Assembly (NCBI GenBank): GCA_937876695.1
Contig: CALFHW010000142.1
Coordinates: forward strand, 1-24,782
From: an uncultured bacterium
Lineage (GTDB): Bacteria; Patescibacteriota; Dojkabacteria; CALFHW01
Length of the DNA stretch: 24,782 nt
Direction: 5' to 3'
The notes beneath the pieces were generated by a model. That model was given only the letters and a program-made list of their open reading frames with translations. It had not been told where the DNA came from and made no database searches. The position numbers and the translations under genes are program-made. Of this stretch, positions 14,831-22,200 are shown piece by piece (the stretch's first letter is position 1; every line of letters begins with the position of its first letter).

Positions 14831-17017
14831 TCAGTTACTAATTGGAGTATTTACCTTGATAAATTCAGCAACTAGCTTGTCGACTCCGCTCACTGTTTCG
14901 ACCATAATGCCAAGTTCACAGGCGATTTCAATCATTAGCTCCCTGGAAGGTACCACGCCATTTTCGACATAATATTTCACGATTTTAAGGCCTAGATAGA
15001 CAATCTTTCCGTCTTGTGGTTTACTATTTAGGCTTTCTAACTGGAATCCCTGCTGTATCATAATATTGATCACCTTACTGAAGTTGTCTTCAACTACTCG
15101 CATCCCCAGACTATTATAATGGTGTGCGCTTGGTGTCAGCGAACTGGAAATATTTCTCAGAACTGGTAAGACTGCATTTCCCGAAACACCCATATCCTCA
15201 GCCAGGTCTTCTTTATTTGGGTGTTGGCCAGCTGTATTTGTCTTTGCGAGCGCTTTCAGATATTTCCTTTGATCACTTGTTAGCCTGTTTAGAAGCCACG
15301 GCAGATAGCGGGCAAACTTGTACTTTTGCAATACCTCGTGGCTGATGGAAGGTTTGCCCTGTGAGTACATTCGGCCACTGGAGTCTATTCCAGGTTCATT
15401 TTTGAGAATTTCAGCGATAGCATATACGAATTCCGGTCTGAAGTAGAGTTTCCCATCCTGACCTGAAAGGCAGTAATGCTTATATCCAGTCTTCTCAGGG
15501 TCGATGGCGGCACGAGCGTCCCGCTGAATGTACTCAAAGACTCCCATATCTATACCAATCACATTTCTAAAGAACCATTCGACATTCTCTAACGCCTCAG
15601 CAAAAGTAACGCGTGAAATGTTAATCTTATTCTCAGCAAGCAATTCAATGAAGCCTACCTGACCGACCCAGTTACCCGGTACAGTAGGATTTTGCAAATA
15701 CCTGTTCACAATTTCTTGTGCCAGTTCCCTGCTGTATTGTATAGCTTGACTGTGTTGTTCGAGATTACTATTCGAGCTCCTGGCATGAAAACCTGTTTTT
15801 ATATATCCTGCTTGATCTAATCTACCCTCACCCAAAACATTCTGTTCCAAATTATTCTCTTCCAAATTCAAAATCTCTTGTGCCAGTTGATGAATAGTAG
15901 TTAGTGATATTTTTCCAGCTTCCCATGGAGGGAGGACTCTGCCAATAGCAGCTACAACTTCTGCTGCATTATTCCAACTAAATAAGCCGCTATCATCTTG
16001 CCCTTCAAGTATTTCAATAATTCCCAGCTCATGGAGTAAAGCCTTTAATTTCGTGCCGGTATCACGCTGATCTTCAGAGGAGCCATCCCAAGAGTGAGCC
16101 AAGTTGAGTAGCCTCCATTTAATAGACTTCGCTGAGATGACCTGGCCGATGCCTGGGATGCTTGCAATCGCTTCGGCTAGTGATGCCGCGTCAGTCGCGC
16201 TTTCGCAGGCAGTCAAGCTTACATCATCTAACTGGTATTCAATTTGTGGAAGGGGAGGCACCTGCATTTTCTCGTACCATTCCTCGTGTCTGAATTTTGT
16301 CATCCGCATATTTTGTAAAGTCTGGCCAAGGCTTCTCTCCCGATATGGGTTGGCTTCGATATTTGGTAGCTTTATTACGACCTTAAGTGCGGCCTCGTCG
16401 AACTTAATGCCGTCATCACTGAAGTCGGAAATTCTTAAGCCAAAAATTGAGAGTTTATTGATAACTTGGGCAATATGAACACTATGCAGCTGGTATTTAT
16501 AGATTGATTGTTGACCAGATATCTGTTCTGTTTCCCCAACTGCACCCGAAACTACTTCCGAATTAAACTGCACTAGCTCGAATGCCTCGGCTGCTGGAAT
16601 TGCTAACTCGTTTTCATTGGTCAGGATTAAGGTATCGGTCTCATCAGCGGTCAGCGGGATGATAAAACTTGAGTCGGTATTAGCATTTCTTACTATGCCA
16701 ATATGTAGCGCAAACCTGTCTTCTTTACCATTGGAATCAAGCACTTGCTTCTTGACTATAAGCATGTTGATAGAAGGACCTAAATGAAGTATCTTAGCAC
16801 TGTCAACGCCTTCGCAACTCTCCCAATCGGCTCTAAATGGATCTACACTCCGATCACCGAAGTACTTATTTGTCAGCCCTTTGATAAGTGTCTGCCCTAG
16901 GGTATTTCCCAGGTCTAGCTTTTCCGCAATTTTTAAATATTCAGCATCATACAGCTCGCCGTCTTGATCGTCTCCTGTATCAAAGCCATCACTATCGTAC
17001 CCTTCGTGATTTATCAT
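14831..17017 (-). CDS. Hypothetical protein, 728 aa, several helix-turn-helix-like segments
   Basis: I do not recognise this protein as a family. The first 20 residues are very acidic (SDGFDTGDDQDGE). No signal peptide or membrane helix is seen. Several C-terminal segments look like helix-turn-helix units: GQVGFIELLAENKINISRVT (about 452-471), HPNKEDLAEDMGVSGNAV (about 599-616), preceded by RLTSDQRKYLKAL as in sigma region 4, and VVPSRELMIEIACELGIMVE (about 688-707). Residues about 278-310 (ASIPGIGQVISAKSIKWRLL) may be another. This suggests a cytosolic DNA-binding protein, perhaps a regulator; that is inference from local patterns. I chose the ATG at 17017 over the in-frame ATG at 17053 because TATAAT (17024-17029) ends 6 bases before it. 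Its end abuts a nucleotidyltransferase remnant. Confidence 0.8.
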   Translation of the reverse strand: MINHEGYDSDGFDTGDDQDGELYDAEYLKIAEKLDLGNTLGQTLIKGLTNKYFGDRSVDPFRADWESCEGVDSAKILHLGPSINMLIVKKQVLDSNGKEDRFALHIGIVRNANTDSSFIIPLTADETDTLILTNENELAIPAAEAFELVQFNSEVVSGAVGETEQISGQQSIYKYQLHSVHIAQVINKLSIFGLRISDFSDDGIKFDEAALKVVIKLPNIEANPYRERSLGQTLQNMRMTKFRHEEWYEKMQVPPLPQIEYQLDDVSLTACESATDAASLAEAIASIPGIGQVISAKSIKWRLLNLAHSWDGSSEDQRDTGTKLKALLHELGIIEILEGQDDSGLFSWNNAAEVVAAIGRVLPPWEAGKISLTTIHQLAQEILNLEENNLEQNVLGEGRLDQAGYIKTGFHARSSNSNLEQHSQAIQYSRELAQEIVNRYLQNPTVPGNWVGQVGFIELLAENKINISRVTFAEALENVEWFFRNVIGIDMGVFEYIQRDARAAIDPEKTGYKHYCLSGQDGKLYFRPEFVYAIAEILKNEPGIDSSGRMYSQGKPSISHEVLQKYKFARYLPWLLNRLTSDQRKYLKALAKTNTAGQHPNKEDLAEDMGVSGNAVLPVLRNISSSLTPSAHHYNSLGMRVVEDNFSKVINIMIQQGFQLESLNSKPQDGKIVYLGLKIVKYYVENGVVPSRELMIEIACELGIMVETVSGVDKLVAEFIKVNTPISN

Positions 17018-17023
17018 ATATTG

Positions 17024-17029
17024 ATTATA
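17024..17029 (-). promoter_or_regulatory. -10 box, leaderless type, for the 728-aa gene
   Basis: TATAAT on the minus strand ends 6 bases before the ATG at 17017, within an A/T-rich stretch. The alternative ATG at 17053 lies upstream of the box, so its codons would not be in this transcript. Confidence 0.6.
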
Positions 17030-17098
17030 TATTAAATTAATAATATAAATCAATACATGACACAGAGGTAATATTACAAGGCGATATAATTGGATCTC

Positions 17099-17782
17099 CT
17101 ACCCAAACACATACTCAAATACCTCGCCAAAGTCCGCGGTCACTAGATCTGCCTGGTCCTGCACCGAAGCCCTGGAAGTATTCTCGCTGAAGGCGATGAA
17201 CTTATCTGCGCCACCGCCTAGCTTGATTTCCAGATCGGTATAACCATCGCCCACCGCTATCGTTTTGCTGGCTGTGATCCTGCCTGTCTGTGCCAGCTCC
17301 TTTGCGGCTCTGAGTTTGCCGCCACTTTGGGCAGTCAGCCGATCAGGCTCATAGCCGCGGCAGACCCCCCGCGAGTCGAATATGAACTTATTGGCGATGA
17401 CATGCTGGCTGGAAATGCCGAAGCTCTCCACAATTGGAATGATAAAGTCCTCAAAACCTCCCGATAGAATGTAAATATTCTCCGCGTGTTGTAGGAATTT
17501 ACTCTGGTTGCGCAGCACCGAATCGCTGATATTTGCGCGGAGTAGGGTAATTAATTCAGCCAAGTCAGCCTGCTTAAACTCCAGCATTTTGATACGCCTA
17601 GATAGAGACTCTTCGAATGATATCTTGCCTTCCATGCCGAGCTGGGTTAGCTTCTCGATTTGCTCAATCGTGTCGCTGTTACTTCCACCAGTCGAACTAA
17701 CCAGCTTAGCCAGCTCATCAAGTCCTTCTAGCTTGATAAACGTAGAATCAAAATCAATTAGTAACTTTGCGTCTTTGGCCAT
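17099..17782 (-). CDS. HAD phosphatase, phosphoserine phosphatase (SerB)-like
   Basis: The protein has 227 residues. Motif I is DFDSTF (10-15), the DxDST form typical of phosphoserine phosphatases, followed by EGLDELA, whose Glu binds substrate in SerB. The cap contains GKISFEESLSRRI, also a SerB hallmark. Motif II is ILSGGFEDFI, motif III the Lys in GGKLRAA, and motif IV AVGDGYTDLEIK. It would dephosphorylate phosphoserine or a similar small phosphate. No other serine pathway gene is in view, and a host-dependent cell may use it differently, so I give no gene symbol. An open frame reaches a TTG at 17818, but the ATG at 17782 is preferred because GATAAT ends 6 bases before it and homology begins there. 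It is downstream of tRNA-Ile on the same strand. Confidence 0.88.
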   Translation of the reverse strand: MAKDAKLLIDFDSTFIKLEGLDELAKLVSSTGGSNSDTIEQIEKLTQLGMEGKISFEESLSRRIKMLEFKQADLAELITLLRANISDSVLRNQSKFLQHAENIYILSGGFEDFIIPIVESFGISSQHVIANKFIFDSRGVCRGYEPDRLTAQSGGKLRAAKELAQTGRITASKTIAVGDGYTDLEIKLGGGADKFIAFSENTSRASVQDQADLVTADFGEVFEYVFG

Positions 17783-17788
17783 CCATGT

Positions 17789-17794
17789 ATTATC
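17789..17794 (-). promoter_or_regulatory. -10 box, leaderless type, for the SerB-like gene
   Basis: GATAAT on the minus strand ends 6 bases before the ATG at 17782. It argues for this start over the TTG at 17818. Confidence 0.5.
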
Positions 17795-17845
17795 GGGGGT
17801 ATATTGATATTTAGTCAACCGGAAATATTGCCACCAGTAAAAAAG

Positions 17846-17919
17846 TGAGCGACCTAGGGATCGAACCTAGGACCTCGGTCTTATCAGGACCGCGCTCTAA
17901 CCAACTGAGCTAGTCGCTC
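17846..17919 (-). tRNA. tRNA-Ile (GAT)
   Basis: A full cloverleaf is readable on the minus strand: acceptor GAGCGAC/GTCGCTC, D-arm GCTC-AGTTGGTTA-GAGC, anticodon arm CGGTC-CTGATAA-GACCG with anticodon GAT, T-arm CCTAG-GTTCGATC-CTAGG region, and discriminator A. CCA is not encoded. A run of six T follows (A C TTTTTT) and may end transcription. In many bacteria this tRNA sits in the 16S-23S spacer; here it is about 17 kb away on the other strand. Confidence 0.97.
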
Positions 17920-17931
17920 GAAGCGTCCCAG

Positions 17932-17940
17932 ATTATAGCA
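17932..17940 (-). promoter_or_regulatory. Extended -10 promoter for tRNA-Ile
   Basis: TGCTATAAT on the minus strand (hexamer 17932-17937) lies 12 bases before the mature 5' end, giving a predicted leader of about 5 bases. Confidence 0.65.
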
Positions 17941-17997
17941 GGGTAGGGCGTAAATGTGTAGATGATCAGTCGGGCAGCTATTGTTCACAATAGATCA

Positions 17998-18675
17998 CTA
18001 GCGACTTGGGTCGTAGAAGTTTACTTTAGGGTCATCTATATGACCATTCACATAAATCGCGGGAACTCTTACATGACCCTTATTGGGTCTACTATTGTCT
18101 TCTTCGATCGTATGTATTGATATACTATGTGTTTTTGTGCCTCTCTCGGCATTGTATATCATAAAAAAGGGTGAGAGTTGATTTCTTCTATTGGGGAAAT
18201 TATTGCCTAAGTAATTGTAAATCATACGATTTGCGTTGTAGTCTAGTGCAGAAGGCCTCGCACCTAGTTCTGGGTGTAAGTGGCAAGTACCTAGTATGTC
18301 TCCAAACTCCGTGTCTAAAGGGTCGAGATGCCGGCCAATATCATTTGCTAGGTTGAGGCCTACGCGCATATCTCCTCTATCAGTTGCTCCCCAGAGTCTA
18401 AATCCTTTGACATTTAGCACTTGGAGATTGTTGGCTTCCGTAGCTTTGCCTAACAGCGTAATACCCACTTCTACCTTGTTATTGGGATCGAAGGAGCTAC
18501 GAAAATAATCTATAGCTTTTAAAAGGGGTAGGCGATCAAATACAACAACAGGGGGCATATATGCCATTGTTTCTATGTTTGGTTCATATCCTAGGTATTG
18601 TAATCCTGGCAAAGCAATGCTTTGCCTAAGAGGCGTCGGTAGCAAAGGTTCTCTCGCGGTTATTTCTATGTCCAT
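17998..18675 (-). CDS. JAMM/MPN-motif putative metalloprotease
   Basis: The 225-aa protein carries CHLHPELGARPSALD (131-145), an exact fit to the JAMM pattern H-x-H-x7-S-x2-D, with H132, H134, S142 and D145. E69 in VEVGITLLGK is a candidate for the general-base Glu upstream. In this superfamily (Prok-JAB, RadC, eukaryotic deubiquitinases) the two His and the Asp bind zinc and the enzyme cuts isopeptide or peptide bonds, often removing a ubiquitin-like tag. There is no signal peptide, so it should act in the cytosol. No E1-like enzyme or recognisable ubiquitin-like protein is nearby. The second motif residue is Leu instead of the usual Ser or Thr (HLHP for HSHP), a tolerated position. The gene has a leaderless promoter and diverges from the acidic-protein/giant-protein pair. 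The fold outside the motif is not verified. Confidence 0.75.
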   Translation of the reverse strand: MDIEITAREPLLPTPLRQSIALPGLQYLGYEPNIETMAYMPPVVVFDRLPLLKAIDYFRSSFDPNNKVEVGITLLGKATEANNLQVLNVKGFRLWGATDRGDMRVGLNLANDIGRHLDPLDTEFGDILGTCHLHPELGARPSALDYNANRMIYNYLGNNFPNRRNQLSPFFMIYNAERGTKTHSISIHTIEEDNSRPNKGHVRVPAIYVNGHIDDPKVNFYDPSR

Positions 18676-18682
18676 GTATATA

Positions 18683-18691
18683 ATTATATCA
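18683..18691 (-). promoter_or_regulatory. Extended -10 promoter, leaderless type, for the JAMM gene
   Basis: TGATATAAT on the minus strand (hexamer 18683-18688) ends 7 bases before the ATG at 18675. No Shine-Dalgarno site is present. Confidence 0.65.
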
Positions 18692-18784
18692 TATCAATGT
18701 ACTCTAGTGCACTGGATTGTTTTCTGGCACTAAATTAAATCTTGATCTTCAGTTTGCATTCTATCACTCCCAACCTCTGTTTGC

Positions 18785-18811
18785 TTAGCAGCGATGCATA
18801 CGCTCTGCTAA
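18785..18811. promoter_or_regulatory. Hairpin-forming inverted repeat in the divergent region
   Basis: TTAGC-AGCG (18785-18793) pairs with CGCT-CT-GCTAA (18801-18811): nine base pairs with a two-base bulge and a seven-base loop. It sits between the divergent promoters and has no U-run on either side, so a terminator is unlikely. It may be a protein-binding site. Confidence 0.4.
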
Positions 18812-18866
18812 TTCTACCCAAAACTATTTATATAAAAGCATAGACATTCTTTTTTAGATGTTTTAG

Positions 18867-18892
18867 TATGGTAGATATAGGCAAATTTTGCC
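18867..18892 (+). promoter_or_regulatory. Possible promoter and palindrome before the acidic-protein gene
   Basis: TATGGT (18867-18872) is a candidate -10 box, with TAGACA at a poor distance as -35. The palindrome GGCAAA-T-TTTGCC (18880-18892) lies at the predicted transcript start, where an operator would work. The following ATG (18893) opens only a seven-codon frame. Confidence 0.35.
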
Positions 18893-18918
18893 ATGGATTT
18901 ATTTTGTAAAACGTAGAT

Positions 18919-19269
18919 TTGCAGGACGACCAATACAATACAGCCAGCGCCACGAGTCAGCAGGATGATCAGAATCTTTTAGACCAGGATTACCTGGAAA
19001 TCGATGCAATCGAGGATGGCGATGGTGAACTGCAAACTGAACTAGACATTTCAGGTGATCAGGTGCTTTTAGAGGAACTGAGAATCGGCAACTATCCAGG
19101 TTCACCCAGACACGAGTTTATGGAGAAGTTGGAGGAATTTGCCAGGGATCTGGAGGAGAAGGGTATTAGTACTGAGGCTATCACTCAGATAGTCGCAAAT
19201 GTGCAGGAACAATACAAATTGGGCAATGTAACTGTGAAACAAGGAAAGGTGGGTGAAAGTGGCGCATAG
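18919..19269 (+). CDS. Small acidic protein upstream of the giant gene
   Basis: The predicted protein has 116 residues and I do not recognise it. The first half is rich in Asp, Glu and Gln (SQQDDQNLLDQDYLE, AIEDGDGELQTELDIS) and likely disordered. The second half is helical (RHEFMEKLEEFARDLEEKG) and may form a short coiled coil. The only start near the 5' end is TTG at 18919, since an in-frame TAA lies 12 bases earlier. No Shine-Dalgarno site precedes it. An ATG at 18893 in another frame reads MDLFCKT and stops, so a one-base deletion at the 5' end, or a sequence error, would also explain the missing ATG. The last 11 bases overlap the start of the giant gene, and the giant gene's Shine-Dalgarno site lies inside this one, so the two are probably translated together and may be partners. 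Confidence 0.6.
   Translation: MQDDQYNTASATSQQDDQNLLDQDYLEIDAIEDGDGELQTELDISGDQVLLEELRIGNYPGSPRHEFMEKLEEFARDLEEKGISTEAITQIVANVQEQYKLGNVTVKQGKVGESGA
19245..19252 (+). promoter_or_regulatory. Shine-Dalgarno site of the giant gene
   Basis: AAAGGTGG matches seven of eight bases complementary to the 16S tail in this window, and lies 6 bases before the GTG at 19259. The in-frame GTG at 19253 touches the site directly and is too close, so 19259 is the preferred start. It is the only clear ribosome binding site that I find here. Confidence 0.65.
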
Positions 19270-22200
19270 AGATAAATACGGGGACTTTGATACAAATGTT
19301 AAGGAGACGCTGATCGTAAACACTGATAAGTATCGTATGCTTTTGGGTTTGGGAGCAATGCAAGATAAAGGCATTATAGATGCAGATCAAGCTGTATTTG
19401 TTGAACAATCCTTTAAAAAGTATTTTGACGGCGGTAATACACCTAGCCTAAATGTGGTCGATATTGTAGCTGGAGCTGTGGAGAATAGTGAAGAATTTGA
19501 TTTTTCTGAGGCAGATCCAGATAGCACTTTTGCTGCAGCATACAGGAAACTCAGCTCTGTAATTAAATATGATGGTAAATTAAGTCTTATCGGCTTTCCC
19601 GCTGCGGATATTTACAGAAGAAAATATGATTATGCGAACTTCTTAGCAAATCTGGCTCTATATAAACGGTTACCAGATGCTGAAGATGATCCAGGGTTGA
19701 CCAGCGAGAACAACCGCAAAAGACAAGTAGTGAGATCTGTAGCAAATTTGCTAAATATGAAACAGGATATCTCCGGGGTCAATAATGCATTTGATGAAGC
19801 GATCGAGGGAAGGAAATTTCAAGAAGCTGATCAATTTTTGGCAAACCAGGTGACCGGGATAGGGATTTTGGCTGCAATAGTAGACTGGAACCCAATAGAT
19901 GAGACGACTAAACCCTTAAAACTCGATTTGGCAAAGGTTATCACAGATGATGAACAAAGAGATGAGATTATGGAAGAATGTAAAGCAATCCATGCTGATA
20001 TGCAGGTGTTAGTGCTCGCGAATAAGGAATTCCCGGATAACATTAGTGGAATGACTGATGAGCAAATTCAGGCACTACCGCAGCCAATTCAGGACTATCT
20101 TGATAAAATTAAGCAGAGCAATAGCAAAAAAAGGCAGCAGACTAAAAAAGAAGTTCCCACTCGCCAAGGCCTAACACAGTTCCTGCGACATAGGGTACAA
20201 AAATGTGTGAACAAGATGATGAGGGAAATCCAGGTTGCAAATCCTACTCTCGAAGACCTTACTGGTGCCACAACTGAATGGCGTTCTCAGCTTGTTGAAG
20301 ATCCTAACCTTGCTATGTTGGCAAATCAGTTAAGGTTGAATCACCCTACTGCTAATGGCGCTAATGTAAGTGTAGTTCTACCAGGGGATGGGAGCACGAC
20401 AGGGGATACAACTAGTGGGGGCGGCTTTCCACCCAATACGGATTTCGATGACGATCCGTTTGATAAGGACGATGATCTGCCCAAAGTCGAGACCGAAATG
20501 ACCCCAGAGAACTACATGGTTGTATTGGCAGCGGAGAAAGATTTCGTTAAAAGGCTTGATTTGGCAATCAAGTATAGAGTTGCAAGGATGAGAGGTATCG
20601 GTAGTGGGGATCGTCAACAAGTTGAAGTAAATGTAAGAGAATATTTAACAAATAAAAATGTCAATCAACCTGAAGTGTGGCCCCGGATGGTTGCCAATTA
20701 CTACAATTACATTGCATATTATGCCTATCTTGATGCAAAGAATGCAGAAACGGAGTTTAGCATTACTGACGAAAGTGGAAATCCAATAAAGGACGATTTG
20801 TCAAAACATCAGGTGATTAAAGCAACCCGAGTCATAGATGTTACTGACCTACATGGGGGTCTACCAGACCACCAGGAAGGAACTCTTACAATAATTAACG
20901 GTGATGTACCAGATCCTAAATCCAATTACCTATATAAGTATGGTATTGGTGGGATGGAGATAAACCCCACTGCATTTGGGGATGAGATAGCTAGAATAAC
21001 TGATCTATTGGAGGAAGACAAAGAAGTTATATACATCTATGGTAATCACGATGCATTCTTTATGCATGCAATGACAGTTATTAATGACCTTACTTGGCAA
21101 GGTGATACTTTAGAAACAAATCTTAATGAACCAAATACCAAAGAGGATATCAAAAAGATACTAAACTGGCTTAGTAGTAATTCAGGTTTGGAAACATTTG
21201 AGGCATTGGGTGTAGAAATCAATGATGAGCAAAAAGCGATTATTAAATCGAGAAAAGTCTTACCTGCTCAATTTGACGAGTTTGTATCACTATTGAAGAA
21301 CATTAAGGAAAATGAGGTAGGTCAAAAATTCTATCAAGCAATATGCAAAAGAGGTAGATTCAGTGTCGTGGTTAACGGAGTTTTAAGACAGCATACACTC
21401 CCTGTTATGGAGGTTGATGCTAGTGGTGCATATCAAATTGTAGGGCTGCCAAAACCGGAAAACCTTAAAAACGGAAGTGTTCTTGAAGCTGATAAAGAAA
21501 GAATATCACCACTTGAATTCTATGAACAGGCAAGGGTCATTATGGCTGGGGATGATGTTCCACTCAAGAAATCACTGCTCACTTTCTTGGTGAAAGCCGA
21601 TTATGGAGATTCTACCAATCCAGGTTTTGATGAAAAAAATCAATTAAGGACCTTTTCTCCTCTTTGGAATAGGAACCATGACGAGGCTAATAAATACGGC
21701 GCTCAAAGGCCGAATATGCGAGATCTTATCCACCGTGAATTTCTTAAAGATGCAAAAACTGATTTTGATATTGATAAATTCATAGCTGCATTGAATGTTG
21801 CTTATGGAACTCCTATTAAAGGTGTTGCATATGGTCATGTGGGTAAAGGTGGGGAAATAGCAAGAGATAATCCAGGGGGTATTTTCCTAGTAAATATTGA
21901 CAATGCTAATGAGAAAGGAATGCAGTTTCCATTCGCAGATGTTGATGGTATGCAGACATATTATGATCATAATGGCAGAAAAGTTCGTAATGTAGCAGAT
22001 GGGGCAGAGATTAATGTATTCAAGGAGGAGCACTACCAAATTTTTCTAGATCGTTTTATGAATGGGATAGTGCCAGACCTGACTATCGATCAAGCTAAAA
22101 AGCCCGAACTCAAAGTCGGCGAGGGTCTGGTGGAGATTTTTGATGGGGGAATTGAGCCCAATAGGGATCAATTAGTAAATCCTTACTACATCGATGGTGA

